Shown one piece after another: positions 8,120-16,855 of a DNA stretch of 24,909 bases. Each line of letters opens with the position of its first letter. Within the stretch, counting starts at the first letter, position 1. Below the pieces are notes generated by a model. It had not been told where the DNA came from. It did not search any database and was given only the letters and a program-made list of their open reading frames with translations. Both the position numbers and the translations under genes were made by a program. Source of the DNA: an uncultured Bacilli bacterium (GTDB lineage Bacteria > Bacillota_I > Bacilli_A > RF39 > UBA660); contig CALVPO010000005.1 in the NCBI GenBank assembly GCA_944351345.1, positions 1 to 24,909 of the forward strand, written 5' to 3'.

Positions 8120-9211
8120 ATGTTTAATCTTAAAGGTAGAAGTTTAAATTTTTGTAATTTCCTTTTAATAGTTGGACTAATTCTTATTCAATTAAGTTAT
8201 ATTTGTGAAAATGTTGTTTATTTACAGAATTCTTTATCTTTAATAAAGTTTATAGGTTTGGCCAGTTTGTCAATTAAAATATTTTTATCACTTAAATTTT
8301 ATAAAATTGATAAAATAAAATTATTAACTTTGTTTATTTGTTTTGTTTCTTCTGTTATCATTTATATCAAGTTTTCAAAAACTTTATTTCTTGAAATATT
8401 AATTTTTTCTCTTGCTTTTTTAAATGAAAATTTTGATAAGACTATAAAAAAAGATTTAATTATAAAAATTTTATGTTTGTTATTTGTAGTTATAAATTAT
8501 TATTTAGGATTAACTAATGGTGTTTTTGAAAGTATGTTAAGAGATAACGTTTTAAGATTATCTTTAGGTTTTTATCATCCCAATACTTTATCAATGTTCT
8601 CTATGATGATAATATTTGATTTTTTATACTTGGAACGTAAAAAACTAAATTTCAAAAAAATTTTGATTGTTATTGTTTTTAGTTTGTTAATTTCAAGAAT
8701 ATCTGGGTCTAGAACATCATTATATTGTGTAATAATAATATTATTATTAATATCTTTTAATAAATTTTTTAAATGTGAGAATATTTTTATTGCTTTTTCC
8801 CATAATTTATATGTTATTTTTTTAATTCTTTCGCTGATTTTAACGTACATGTATATTAATAATAGTTCAATTGCATTTTTTATTAATGATGTTATTTCTA
8901 ACAGAATAAAATATCAAGCATATTTTTGTAGTAATTATTCTATAAATTTATTTGGTAATATGATTGATTATGATGTGACTTTAGATAATGGTTTTATAAA
9001 AATATTGTTAAATTATGGAATAATTGTTACTTGCACATATATATTTTTATATATTAGAAATTTAAAAAAAATAAAAAAAGAAGATAAAAATAATTTCATG
9101 CTTGTATGTATATATATTGTTATTATGATTTATTGTTTAAGTGAAAGTTATTTATTTTTTATGCCTTTTAATATGTATTGGATTTACTCACTGTGCAAGG
9201 AAAAGGAGTGA
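8120..9211 (+). CDS. Wzy-like oligosaccharide repeat-unit polymerase
   Basis: A multi-pass membrane protein of 363 residues with roughly ten hydrophobic segments spread over its whole length and a larger loop in the C-terminal half (about residues 250-285). The motif GFYHPNTLSM (near 150-160) resembles the G-x-x-HPN signature seen in many Gram-positive Wzy polymerases. It is predicted to join flipped repeat units on the outer face of the membrane. It is the only polymerase-like gene in the cluster, next to three GT2 genes and upstream of Wzx, which supports the call. Wzy proteins are poorly conserved, so this rests on topology, motif and context. ATG 8120 has AGGTGGTG upstream (8106-8113); GTG 8108 is an alternative. 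Confidence 0.75.
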   Translation: MFNLKGRSLNFCNFLLIVGLILIQLSYICENVVYLQNSLSLIKFIGLASLSIKIFLSLKFYKIDKIKLLTLFICFVSSVIIYIKFSKTLFLEILIFSLAFLNENFDKTIKKDLIIKILCLLFVVINYYLGLTNGVFESMLRDNVLRLSLGFYHPNTLSMFSMMIIFDFLYLERKKLNFKKILIVIVFSLLISRISGSRTSLYCVIIILLLISFNKFFKCENIFIAFSHNLYVIFLILSLILTYMYINNSSIAFFINDVISNRIKYQAYFCSNYSINLFGNMIDYDVTLDNGFIKILLNYGIIVTCTYIFLYIRNLKKIKKEDKNNFMLVCIYIVIMIYCLSESYLFFMPFNMYWIYSLCKEKE

Positions 9212-9217
9212 TGGCTT

Positions 9218-10195
9218 ATGTTATTATCTATAATAATACCAATTTATAATGGTGAAAAATTTATTAAGGATTGTTTGTTAAGAATATTGCCTTATATTTC
9301 TGACAAATGTGAATTAATAATAGTTAATGATGGTTCAACAGATGCAACGACAAATATTTTACAACAACTAAAAAAAAATAATAATATTAGTATATATAAT
9401 AATAGTAATATGGGAGTTTCTTATAGTCGTAATTTTGGTATAAAAAAATCTCATGGCAAGTGGATTATATTTCTTGATGTAGATGATTTATTGTCTGATA
9501 ATTGGTATGATATTATAAGAAAATACTTAAATTTTGAGGCAGATGTATTGTTTTTTAGTAGTAATTCTAATATTGTAGATTTGAATAATATTGAGAAAGA
9601 TAAAATATATGACTATATTTTAGGAGTAAATAAAAATAATTATTTTTTATCAACTCCGTGGTCAAAAATATATAGTAGAAAATTTTTAGTAGATAATAAG
9701 ATATTTTTTGATTCAAATATAGTAAATGGTGAAGATATGTTATTTAATATATCTGTTATAAAAAAATGTCAAAATTATAAATTCTTTAATGAGTCATTCT
9801 ATATGTATAAAATAAACAGTTCTTCTGTAACTCATAAGTATAATAGTAATTTATTATTGTCTGATCAGAATTTTCATAAAGTTCTTTATAATGTTTTGGA
9901 TGGTTCAATTAGCAATAATAGTTTGGTAATTAAGAAAAATTACTGCATAAAAAATGCTTTGTTTTTATTAATAAATAATTCGTTTTATTTAAAAAAATAT
10001 GATTTGTTTATTAAGAGTGTTAAAGAAATTAATTTATATCCTTTGTACAATTCTGTTTCAATTAATAATATATTTAATTTTCGAGATTTAGTTATTTTAT
10101 TATATAAGAAAAAATTATTTTTTATGATTTATATTTTGTTAAAAATTAGGTCATTAAAAAAAAGTAAAGCAATGGATACATATATTAAAGTTTAG
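9218..10195 (+). CDS. GT2 family glycosyltransferase (copy 3)
   Basis: A protein of 325 residues with the GT-A hallmarks LSIIIPIYN (3-11), VNDGS (36-40), SYSRNFG (68-74) and DVDD (87-90), then a STPWSKIYSRKF segment and NGEDMLFN, matching the layout of the GT2 at 7163-8104. AAAGGAG (9202-9208) lies nine bases before ATG 9218. The enzyme is predicted to add a further sugar to the repeat unit. It lies between the Wzy-like gene and the second pyruvyl-transferase gene. Confidence 0.87.
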   Translation: MLLSIIIPIYNGEKFIKDCLLRILPYISDKCELIIVNDGSTDATTNILQQLKKNNNISIYNNSNMGVSYSRNFGIKKSHGKWIIFLDVDDLLSDNWYDIIRKYLNFEADVLFFSSNSNIVDLNNIEKDKIYDYILGVNKNNYFLSTPWSKIYSRKFLVDNKIFFDSNIVNGEDMLFNISVIKKCQNYKFFNESFYMYKINSSSVTHKYNSNLLLSDQNFHKVLYNVLDGSISNNSLVIKKNYCIKNALFLLINNSFYLKKYDLFIKSVKEINLYPLYNSVSINNIFNFRDLVILLYKKKLFFMIYILLKIRSLKKSKAMDTYIKV

Positions 10196-10205
10196 GAGGA
10201 TTTTT

Positions 10206-11363
10206 ATGAATAATAAAAGAGTTGGAATTATAACTTTTCATAATTCATATAATTGTGGTTCTATGTTAGAAAGTTATGCAATACATAAGTATTTATTGAA
10301 AAAAGGTATAGATAATGAAATAATTAATTTTTCAAATAAAGGTCAAAAAGAATTTTATTCTACTTTTGAGAAAAATAATTCATTAAAAAGGGTAATTAAA
10401 AATTTGATAATATTTCCTTATAGAAAAAAAATAAATATTAATAACGCTAGATATGAAAACTTTAAAAATAAAAATTTTATTTTATCTAATAATGAGTTTA
10501 TTAATGGGAAAGATATACCTGATGATTATGATATAGTGATTGCTGGTAGTGATCAAATTTGGAATATTACGATTCCTGATAGTGATGATGCCTATTTTTT
10601 GAATTGGTGTAAAAGAGGTATAAAAGTGGCTTATGCTCCTAGTTTTGGAGCAAAAAATCTTTTAAATTATTCTAAAAATGTTAATATTTATTGCGAATAC
10701 TTAAAAGATTTTGATGCATTATCAATTAGAGAAGAAAATGGTAAAAAATGGATTAAAGAGTTAATTAATGTTGATGTGCCTATATTAATTGATCCAACTC
10801 TATTACTAGATAAATTTGATTATGATAAGATAATTGATGATTCATTAAAACCAAAAGAACGATACATTTTCTTTTATGCTCCTAGTTTTAAAAATGATAT
10901 TTGTTTATTTGTGAAAAAAATAGCAAAAAAATATAATTTAAAGGTAATTACTTGGAGTACTAAATCATATTGTAAAAAATTTATTAAAAGATTTGGTTTT
11001 AATCTAGTAAAATACGAGGATCCATCTATTTATTTGTCAATGATTAAAAATGCTGATATAGTTTTTACTACTTCATTTCATGGTACTATTTTTTCTGCAA
11101 TTTATGGTAAAAAATTTTTTACTATAAAAAATGGTAGTATGTATGGAGATGATGATAGGGTAAAAACATTACTAAAACAACTTTATTTAGAAGATAGATT
11201 AATAGAATATGAGTTTGATGATTTATTCGATTATATGAAGGATGTAGATTATTCTAAATTTAATGACGTTTTGCCTAATTTACGTAGTAAAGCTCATAAA
11301 TATTTAGAAAAAAACGTGGTGAATTATTATAATGAAGACATTAACAAAAAATCTAATATATAA
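10206..11363 (+). CDS. Polysaccharide pyruvyl transferase family protein (copy 2)
   Basis: A protein of 385 residues, related to but clearly diverged from the product of 4935-6113. It has VGIITFHNSYNCGSMLESYA near the N-terminus, AGSDQIWN (113-120), the DPTLLL segment and TTSFHGT (288-294). The family transfers pyruvate from phosphoenolpyruvate to a sugar hydroxyl pair, adding negative charge to the polymer. A strong AGGAGG (10195-10200) precedes ATG 10206. The last 32 bases overlap the start of the Wzx gene in another frame, which suggests coupled translation. Confidence 0.85.
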   Translation: MNNKRVGIITFHNSYNCGSMLESYAIHKYLLKKGIDNEIINFSNKGQKEFYSTFEKNNSLKRVIKNLIIFPYRKKININNARYENFKNKNFILSNNEFINGKDIPDDYDIVIAGSDQIWNITIPDSDDAYFLNWCKRGIKVAYAPSFGAKNLLNYSKNVNIYCEYLKDFDALSIREENGKKWIKELINVDVPILIDPTLLLDKFDYDKIIDDSLKPKERYIFFYAPSFKNDICLFVKKIAKKYNLKVITWSTKSYCKKFIKRFGFNLVKYEDPSIYLSMIKNADIVFTTSFHGTIFSAIYGKKFFTIKNGSMYGDDDRVKTLLKQLYLEDRLIEYEFDDLFDYMKDVDYSKFNDVLPNLRSKAHKYLEKNVVNYYNEDINKKSNI

Positions 11364-13227
11364 TATTTTTTATCAAATATTAGTTATTTTATTACCACTT
11401 ATTACTGCTCCATATATTTCAAGAACTTTAGGAGCTACTAATGTTGGAATATATTCGTACTCATATTCAATAGCATATTATTTTTTATTGTTTGCAATGC
11501 TGGGAATTAGTAATTACGGTAATAGAACAATAGCAATTACACGAGAAAATAAAAAAGAATTAAGTAAAAATTTTTGGGAAATTTATACAATTCAATTTAT
11601 TATGTATATTTTGTCTATATTTCTATATATATTTTATACAATATTTATTTGTAAGAGTGATACTATTATTGCGTGGATACAGATTATTTATGTTACATCA
11701 GGATTATTAGATATAAGTTGGTTGTTTTTTGGACTTGAAAAGTTTAAAATTACTGTAGTTAGAAATACGATAATAAAAATTTTAACTGTTACATTTATTT
11801 TTGTTTTTGTTAAAAAACCAGATGATTTATGGATTTATACTTTGATAATGTCATTAGGAACTTTTTTGAGTCAATTATATTTATGGCTTAATTTAAAGGG
11901 AAATGTTACCTTTGTTAAAATACAATTTAAAAACTTAAAAAAACATATTAAACCAATACTAGTTCTATTTATCCCTGTAATTGCTTATAGTATATATAAG
12001 GTTATGGATAAAATAATGTTAGGTAATTTATCTACTTATAAACAAGTTGGTTTTTATCAGAGTAGTGAAAAAATAATTAATATACCATTAGGAATTATTA
12101 CAGCAATTGGTACAGTTATGATGCCTAGAATGTCAAATATTATTTCAAAAGGTGATAATAAAAAAATTAATGAATATATTAAATATTCAATAAAACTAGT
12201 AACAATAGTTGGGTCTGCAATAACTTTTGGAATAATAGGTACGAGTGATATATTAGCTCCAGTATATTTTGGAAAAGAATTTGAATCATGTTCCGAAACT
12301 TTAACATTGTTAGCTTTAACTATTTTTTCAATTTCTTGGGCAAATGTTACAAGAACACAAATTTTAATTCCCCAAAAAAAAGATAAAATTTATATTATAT
12401 CAACGATTGTTGGAGCTTTTATAAATTTAACAATTAATTTTATATTTATTCCGAAATATGGTGCTAACGGTGCATGTATTGGTACAATTTTTGCTGAATT
12501 TACTGTTATGTTTATACAAGTTATAGTTGTAAATAAAGATATACCAATAATTAAATATATTTTAGAAAATATTTTCTATATTGTGCTTGGAATAGTAATG
12601 TCTATAATAGTAAAATTAATTGGTAATTCATTAGGAATCGGAGTAGTGACTTTAATTTTGCAAGTTTGTGTTGGTGCAATATTTTATGTGGTTTTTGCTA
12701 TTATATTTGTTATTGTATCTAAGGATGATTTACTTAAATTTTTTTCCAAAAAAAATAAAAATGATACTTTGCGTGAAAAATGTATGTTAGATTCAAAGAT
12801 AACTAATAAATTAATATTAGAGGAAAATGATAATTTTGAAAATAATAATATAGAAGTTATAGAAGATAATAACAAAGTCTTTACTAAAGATGATTTAAAT
12901 GAATTATTAATTAATATGAAAACATATAATTTTAAATTTAATAATGATGATTATTTAAGAGATGGTAAATATCCTAAAATATTGTCTGAAAGTAGTGAAT
13001 TTATGAGATATGTTATTGATAAAGATTTTAATAATTTATCTTATATAGATACTGATATAGATAAAGATTATTTAATACATATAATGAATTATACTTTTAG
13101 AAAAGTATATTATTTAAAAAAAGCAGATCATGAAATAAATTTTGATAAAGAAAAATTTATTAACTCATTAATAATAAAAGAAGATTATTTTAATGAATGT
13201 ATGAAATATATCGATAGGCTTAATTAA
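11332..13227 (+). CDS. Wzx-type polysaccharide flippase with soluble C-terminal extension
   Basis: A protein of 631 residues. Residues 1-470 are a MATE/PST-family flippase with about 12-14 membrane helices. The N-terminal stretch LPLITAPYISRTLGATNVGI (21-40) and NYGNRTIA (61-68) are characteristic of Gram-positive RfbX/Wzx proteins, which move lipid-linked repeat units across the membrane. Usual length is about 470-480. Residues 471-631 are an additional hydrophilic domain: an acidic linker (about 480-520) then a helical region (520-631) rich in Asp, Lys, Tyr and Asn. Its function is unknown, though its spacing weakly recalls DUF4116-like helical repeats. The start at 11332 overlaps the preceding gene and has only a weak GTGGTG site, so coupling is likely. 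Confidence 0.88.
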   Translation: MKTLTKNLIYNIFYQILVILLPLITAPYISRTLGATNVGIYSYSYSIAYYFLLFAMLGISNYGNRTIAITRENKKELSKNFWEIYTIQFIMYILSIFLYIFYTIFICKSDTIIAWIQIIYVTSGLLDISWLFFGLEKFKITVVRNTIIKILTVTFIFVFVKKPDDLWIYTLIMSLGTFLSQLYLWLNLKGNVTFVKIQFKNLKKHIKPILVLFIPVIAYSIYKVMDKIMLGNLSTYKQVGFYQSSEKIINIPLGIITAIGTVMMPRMSNIISKGDNKKINEYIKYSIKLVTIVGSAITFGIIGTSDILAPVYFGKEFESCSETLTLLALTIFSISWANVTRTQILIPQKKDKIYIISTIVGAFINLTINFIFIPKYGANGACIGTIFAEFTVMFIQVIVVNKDIPIIKYILENIFYIVLGIVMSIIVKLIGNSLGIGVVTLILQVCVGAIFYVVFAIIFVIVSKDDLLKFFSKKNKNDTLREKCMLDSKITNKLILEENDNFENNNIEVIEDNNKVFTKDDLNELLINMKTYNFKFNNDDYLRDGKYPKILSESSEFMRYVIDKDFNNLSYIDTDIDKDYLIHIMNYTFRKVYYLKKADHEINFDKEKFINSLIIKEDYFNECMKYIDRLN

Positions 13228-13255
13228 AGAATAATTTTAATATTAATCTTTTTTT
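13226..13255 (+). terminator. Possible weak terminator at the end of the capsule operon
   Basis: AAAGAATAAT (13226-13235) pairs with ATTAATCTTT (13242-13251) at nine of ten positions around a 6-base loop, and T continues to 13255. The left arm starts in the Wzx stop codon. With no G-C clamp beyond one pair it may be leaky. Confidence 0.4.
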
Positions 13256-13284
13256 ATGTTCTATTAAAATAGAAGGGTGGCATT

Positions 13285-13755
13285 ATGAATAAGAAAAAGA
13301 TAATATTTATTATATTAATTATTTGTTGGCTAGGAATTATATTTTATTTTTCTAGTATGGATACTTATGAATCTAATGGTGATAGTAAAGAAGTAGTTAG
13401 TATTGTTGTAGATAAGGCTATAGATATTAGTAATAGTAGTATTAATGATAATAAAAAGGAAGATATTGTTAATGTACTTAATCTTCCTATTAGAAAATTT
13501 GCTCATTTTAGCCTATATTTTATACTTAGTATATTATTTATGTCTTTTTTTATTAGTTTTAATAAGTTTAATTTAAAGACTATAATATTAATATCTATTC
13601 TTTTATGTTTTATATATGCCATTACTGATGAATTTCATCAAACTTTTATAACTGGTAGGACTGGACAGTTTAGTGATGTTATTATAGATACAATAGGGGC
13701 TAGTGTTGGTTCTATTATATATAGTATAGTTTATAAGAAAATAAAAAATATATAG
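13285..13755 (+). CDS. VanZ-like family membrane protein
   Basis: A protein of 156 residues with four hydrophobic segments (about 5-22, 73-92, 97-113 and 133-150). The conserved VanZ-like signatures are present: RKFAHFSLYF (70-79), TDEFHQTF (114-121), and GRTGQFSDVIIDTIGASVG (124-142). In the family the His and Asp/Glu residues of these motifs are invariant. VanZ confers low-level teicoplanin resistance in enterococci, but most homologues have no proven function, and a link to lipid-linked surface glycans is only inferred. AAGGGTGG (13273-13280) precedes ATG 13285. The gene may be read with the capsule operon if the hairpin at 13226-13255 is weak. It converges on the helicase gene, with about 100 bp between them and no clear terminator. 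Confidence 0.88.
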   Translation: MNKKKIIFIILIICWLGIIFYFSSMDTYESNGDSKEVVSIVVDKAIDISNSSINDNKKEDIVNVLNLPIRKFAHFSLYFILSILFMSFFISFNKFNLKTIILISILLCFIYAITDEFHQTFITGRTGQFSDVIIDTIGASVGSIIYSIVYKKIKNI

Positions 13756-13854
13756 TATATATAAATTAAAACAGTCGCAAATTTTGAGATAGTTGAATTA
13801 TTTTATTTTTAGTCTAAAGCATTATTAAACCATACTGTTTCATCTTTCATACTA

Positions 13855-16188
13855 TCAATCAATTATTTCTTTATGAATATAAACATTTTTATTATAAGCT
13901 ATTTCTCTAACAAAAGAAGAAACTTTTGATTTAGGACAGATAATATATACTTTATTCTTAGTTCTAGTTAAAGCAACATAGAATAGTCTCCTTTCTTCAG
14001 GATACATAATATCTTCATCTATAGTAGGTTTTATTAGTTTTATTAAGGGGTCATCTTCTATTTTAGAAGGGAAACCATATTTATTATCAATAGCATTTAT
14101 TAATACTACTTCATCATATCCTAATCCTTTAGAAGAATGAACTGTTAAATAGTCAATTATAATATTAGGATTATCTTGCCAGATAATTCTTTCTTTATTT
14201 TTCTTGGTAAAATATTTATCTCTAGTTATACTATCTATATCTTTGTTATATCTTCCTAAGAATAAAACTTTTTCTTTACTATTGATTTTCTTCATAATAT
14301 AATTAACAGACTTAGCCTTATTAGAATTTATATAAAAGGGATCATTATCATCATATAAATATATTTCAACTGGTTTAAATAAATGTTTATTAGATTTTAG
14401 AGTTTTCTTTATTTGATTATTATTTTTATTAATAAATTCTTTAGCAACATCTAATAATTCTTGAGAATTACGGTAAGTATTCTCAATAGGAATTTTTTTA
14501 GCATTTTTCATATACATTTTAAAATTAGTAAATAAATCTACTCTAGAACCTGCGAATGCAAATATAGATTGATAATCATCTCCTACAGCAAACACTTTAG
14601 CATTAAATAGTTTAGCAATTTTATCGGTTAAATTAAATCTTTGAATAGATATATCTTGATATTCATCAATAATAATATATTTATAATCAACTCCTAAATT
14701 ATATTCTTTAACATTATCTATCTCTTTATATGCTAAATTAATCATATCTTCAAAATCAATAAGATGTTTATCTTTTAAATATCTTTGATAGTAATCATAA
14801 AAATCTAATATTACATCTATTTGTTCTTTTAATAAATTATTTTGTTTTTCTTTAATATTAATTAAATAATCTCTATCATAATTACTTGATTTAAAATAAG
14901 ATATAAAGGGAATTAATAATTTTTCAATAAAATCATAAAAATAACTATTTTCACTAGTTTTTATTAGTTCTTCATAAATATCTTTATTATTAGTTTTATT
15001 TAAAGTATAACCTCTTTTTAATAGTTCTTTCTTTAAATAATCTATTTTTTCTTTATAATTCATACTAGATTTAGTAATAATAAATAAATCTTTATTTGGT
15101 AATTTTTTATGGAATTTATGTTTTAATTTTAAAGTATCTAAATAGTTATTTAATTCTATATCTGTAAAAGAGGTATTATTATTATTTTTATCTATACCAA
15201 AATGTTCAATATAATTATATAATTCATTTTGGTATATATAAAAATCAGGCTTCATTATATGATCATTAACTTTATTATCAAATATTTTTTCATATTCATA
15301 ATTAATACCATTTAAAAATAAAAAGTTAGCAATATCTACTTCTTCTTTAGATTTAACATATTCACCTTTAATAGTTTTTAAATAATTTCTTCTTTTCTTA
15401 ATAACTTTTTTTATATAATTATTTATATCTTTTTCGTTATTAATATATTTTCTTTTATATAAATAATTATGATATTCATAGAAAGAGTTAAAATTTTTAT
15501 ATTCGTCATTAATACCTAATCTATTTTGAAAAGCATTATAAAATTTATTAAATTTATCTATATTATTAAATAATTCATTTTTAATATAATTTGTGAATAT
15601 CATAAATTTAGATGCTTCACTTACAATATCTAGTTTTTCACTAGTAGCACTTCTTAATATTTTCATACCTAGTTTATGAAAAGTATAAACGTCTACATCA
15701 GTATAGCCAAATAATTTATGTATTTTATCTTTTATTTCATTACAAGCTTTATTAGTAAAAGAAATAACTGCAATTTCATTTTGTTTATAGTTACATTTAT
15801 CTATTAAATACTTAACTTTAGCTGCCATTGTTGTAGTTTTACCAGCTCCAGCACCTGCTATTACTAAAAGATTATCTTCTTCACATATAATAGCTTTCTT
15901 TTGATCTAAATCTAGTTTAATATCTTTAAACATATTATTAAAATAATTATCGTATTCTTTTAACTTACTATTTAGATATTGTCTATTATGGTGTTTAATA
16001 ATTCTATTTTTATCTATTACAATTTCTCTTAAAAATCTATAAAATATATTATCATGATGGAGATCTTTATATAAATATTTATACTTATTTAAAAATTTAA
16101 TATATATATTTTCTGTTATATAAATATTCATAGCCATAAACTTCTTATATTCTTTAATATATTTTAAATAGTCTTTCTTATCAAACAT
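13855..16188 (-). CDS. UvrD/helicase-IV-like SF1 helicase with nuclease-like insert
   Basis: A 777-residue superfamily 1A DNA helicase. Motifs in order: Q-like LDQKKAI (94-100), Walker A AGAGAGKTT (111-119), Ia ISFTNKA (142-148), II IIIDEYQD (505-512), III VGDDYQSIFAFAGS (535-548), IV ENTYRNSQ (569-576), V TVHSSKGLG (682-690), VI EERRLFYVALTR (731-742). Between Ia and II, residues about 280-375 form a restriction-endonuclease-like insert: SKEEVDIANFLFLNGI, a KPDFYI with D315, and YIEHFG with E328. Inserts of this kind occur in DNA helicase IV-like proteins. It probably unwinds DNA in repair or defence. AAGGTGG lies before the ATG. A decayed relative of its 3' portion lies at 18976-19160. It stands beside a McrB-N/DUF3883 gene, so a defence role is plausible but unproven. 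Confidence 0.9.
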   Translation of the reverse strand: MFDKKDYLKYIKEYKKFMAMNIYITENIYIKFLNKYKYLYKDLHHDNIFYRFLREIVIDKNRIIKHHNRQYLNSKLKEYDNYFNNMFKDIKLDLDQKKAIICEEDNLLVIAGAGAGKTTTMAAKVKYLIDKCNYKQNEIAVISFTNKACNEIKDKIHKLFGYTDVDVYTFHKLGMKILRSATSEKLDIVSEASKFMIFTNYIKNELFNNIDKFNKFYNAFQNRLGINDEYKNFNSFYEYHNYLYKRKYINNEKDINNYIKKVIKKRRNYLKTIKGEYVKSKEEVDIANFLFLNGINYEYEKIFDNKVNDHIMKPDFYIYQNELYNYIEHFGIDKNNNNTSFTDIELNNYLDTLKLKHKFHKKLPNKDLFIITKSSMNYKEKIDYLKKELLKRGYTLNKTNNKDIYEELIKTSENSYFYDFIEKLLIPFISYFKSSNYDRDYLINIKEKQNNLLKEQIDVILDFYDYYQRYLKDKHLIDFEDMINLAYKEIDNVKEYNLGVDYKYIIIDEYQDISIQRFNLTDKIAKLFNAKVFAVGDDYQSIFAFAGSRVDLFTNFKMYMKNAKKIPIENTYRNSQELLDVAKEFINKNNNQIKKTLKSNKHLFKPVEIYLYDDNDPFYINSNKAKSVNYIMKKINSKEKVLFLGRYNKDIDSITRDKYFTKKNKERIIWQDNPNIIIDYLTVHSSKGLGYDEVVLINAIDNKYGFPSKIEDDPLIKLIKPTIDEDIMYPEERRLFYVALTRTKNKVYIICPKSKVSSFVREIAYNKNVYIHKEIID

Positions 16189-16238
16189 AATACCACCTTA
16201 TTCTCTTTTATAATTACTTATATTTTACTTATAGTCTT

Positions 16239-16244
16239 AGTATA
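16239..16244 (-). promoter_or_regulatory. Possible extended -10 promoter of the helicase gene
   Basis: On the minus strand TGATATACT gives an extended -10 (TGN before TATACT at 16244-16239), about 50 bases before the helicase ATG. No good -35 is visible 17 bp upstream (A-run). Weak support. Confidence 0.3.
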
Positions 16245-16303
16245 TCATAAATAATATATATTTTTTTAGAGAATTATTATTTTTTTATGAGTATTATTAT
16301 AAA

Positions 16304-16654
16304 TTATTTTTTTGAAACATCTATACTAACTTTGTAGATTACAGGTTGAAGAAAATCTTTTTCCAATAACATCTTTTTATTAATTATATGATATTTTGGA
16401 TTTTTCTTAATATCATATAAATAATAAATATAATAATTTTCATCTTCTTTTAAATGTTGTAATTCATTATCTGTAATATAAAAATCTAAGTAAGATAAAT
16501 TACTACAGTTTGTTTTAACTTCTATATGAATTTCATTACCCTTATCATCAAAAGAAATAATATCATATCCAATAGCGTCATTATCACAAATTGATACTTT
16601 TTTTGCTAGATTTGTTAGACCTTTATTAATCAGTTTATTTTTCTCATATTGCAA
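16304..16654 (-). CDS. DUF3883 domain, downstream part of a stop-split restriction-type gene
   Basis: A protein of 116 residues if it starts at TTG 16654. It matches the DUF3883 domain: QYEKNKLINKGL, IGYDIISFD, then IHIEVKTN, where the glutamate and lysine look like a PD-(D/E)XK-type E-x-K pair, and ending FYITDNELQHL. The domain appears in McrB-like and other restriction proteins. The true N-terminal part of the domain (GNRGENAV) lies upstream of this TTG in the same frame, so the TTG is an unlikely natural start. The frame stays open back to a TAA at 16853-16855, which is the stop of the upstream McrB-N-like gene. The two halves thus form one 563-codon frame with one stop. A GAGGAG eleven bases before the TTG could still allow weak separate translation. 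Confidence 0.7.
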   Translation of the reverse strand: MQYEKNKLINKGLTNLAKKVSICDNDAIGYDIISFDDKGNEIHIEVKTNCSNLSYLDFYITDNELQHLKEDENYYIYYLYDIKKNPKYHIINKKMLLEKDFLQPVIYKVSIDVSKK

Positions 16655-16855
16655 AACTGCATTTTCTCCTCGGTTGCCTATATCCTTTTTAGCACGGTTT
16701 ATTTTTTCATAATCAGTTTGCCGTGAACGATATTCATTTTTTTTATTTTGACAATGTTTTTTGAGATAAAGAAAATCAGTGAACTCTAAATTACAATCTA
16801 TTTCTTCAGAAACTGTATTTTTAATTTTTAGTTCTTTTTTAAATGTAGTATATTA
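16655..16855 (-). other. In-frame link: single TAA then 66 open codons between McrB-N-like and DUF3883 parts
   Basis: Reading leftward, TAA (16855-16853) is followed by 66 sense codons in the same frame up to the TTG at 16654. They include EKINRAKKDIGNRGENAVL, the normal lead-in to a DUF3883 domain. No ATG or GTG starts in this segment in frame. An AGGAG-AAA-ATG at about 16664-16674 is out of frame and stops after ten codons. The simplest reading is one ancestral gene broken by a nonsense mutation. Readthrough and sequencing error are the alternatives. Confidence 0.7.

Noticed and set aside
13756..13854. Extra short gene or terminator between VanZ and helicase
   Set aside because: Only a 7-bp AAACAGT/ACTGTTT pair with a loop of about 60 bases and a 13-codon frame are present, neither convincing.
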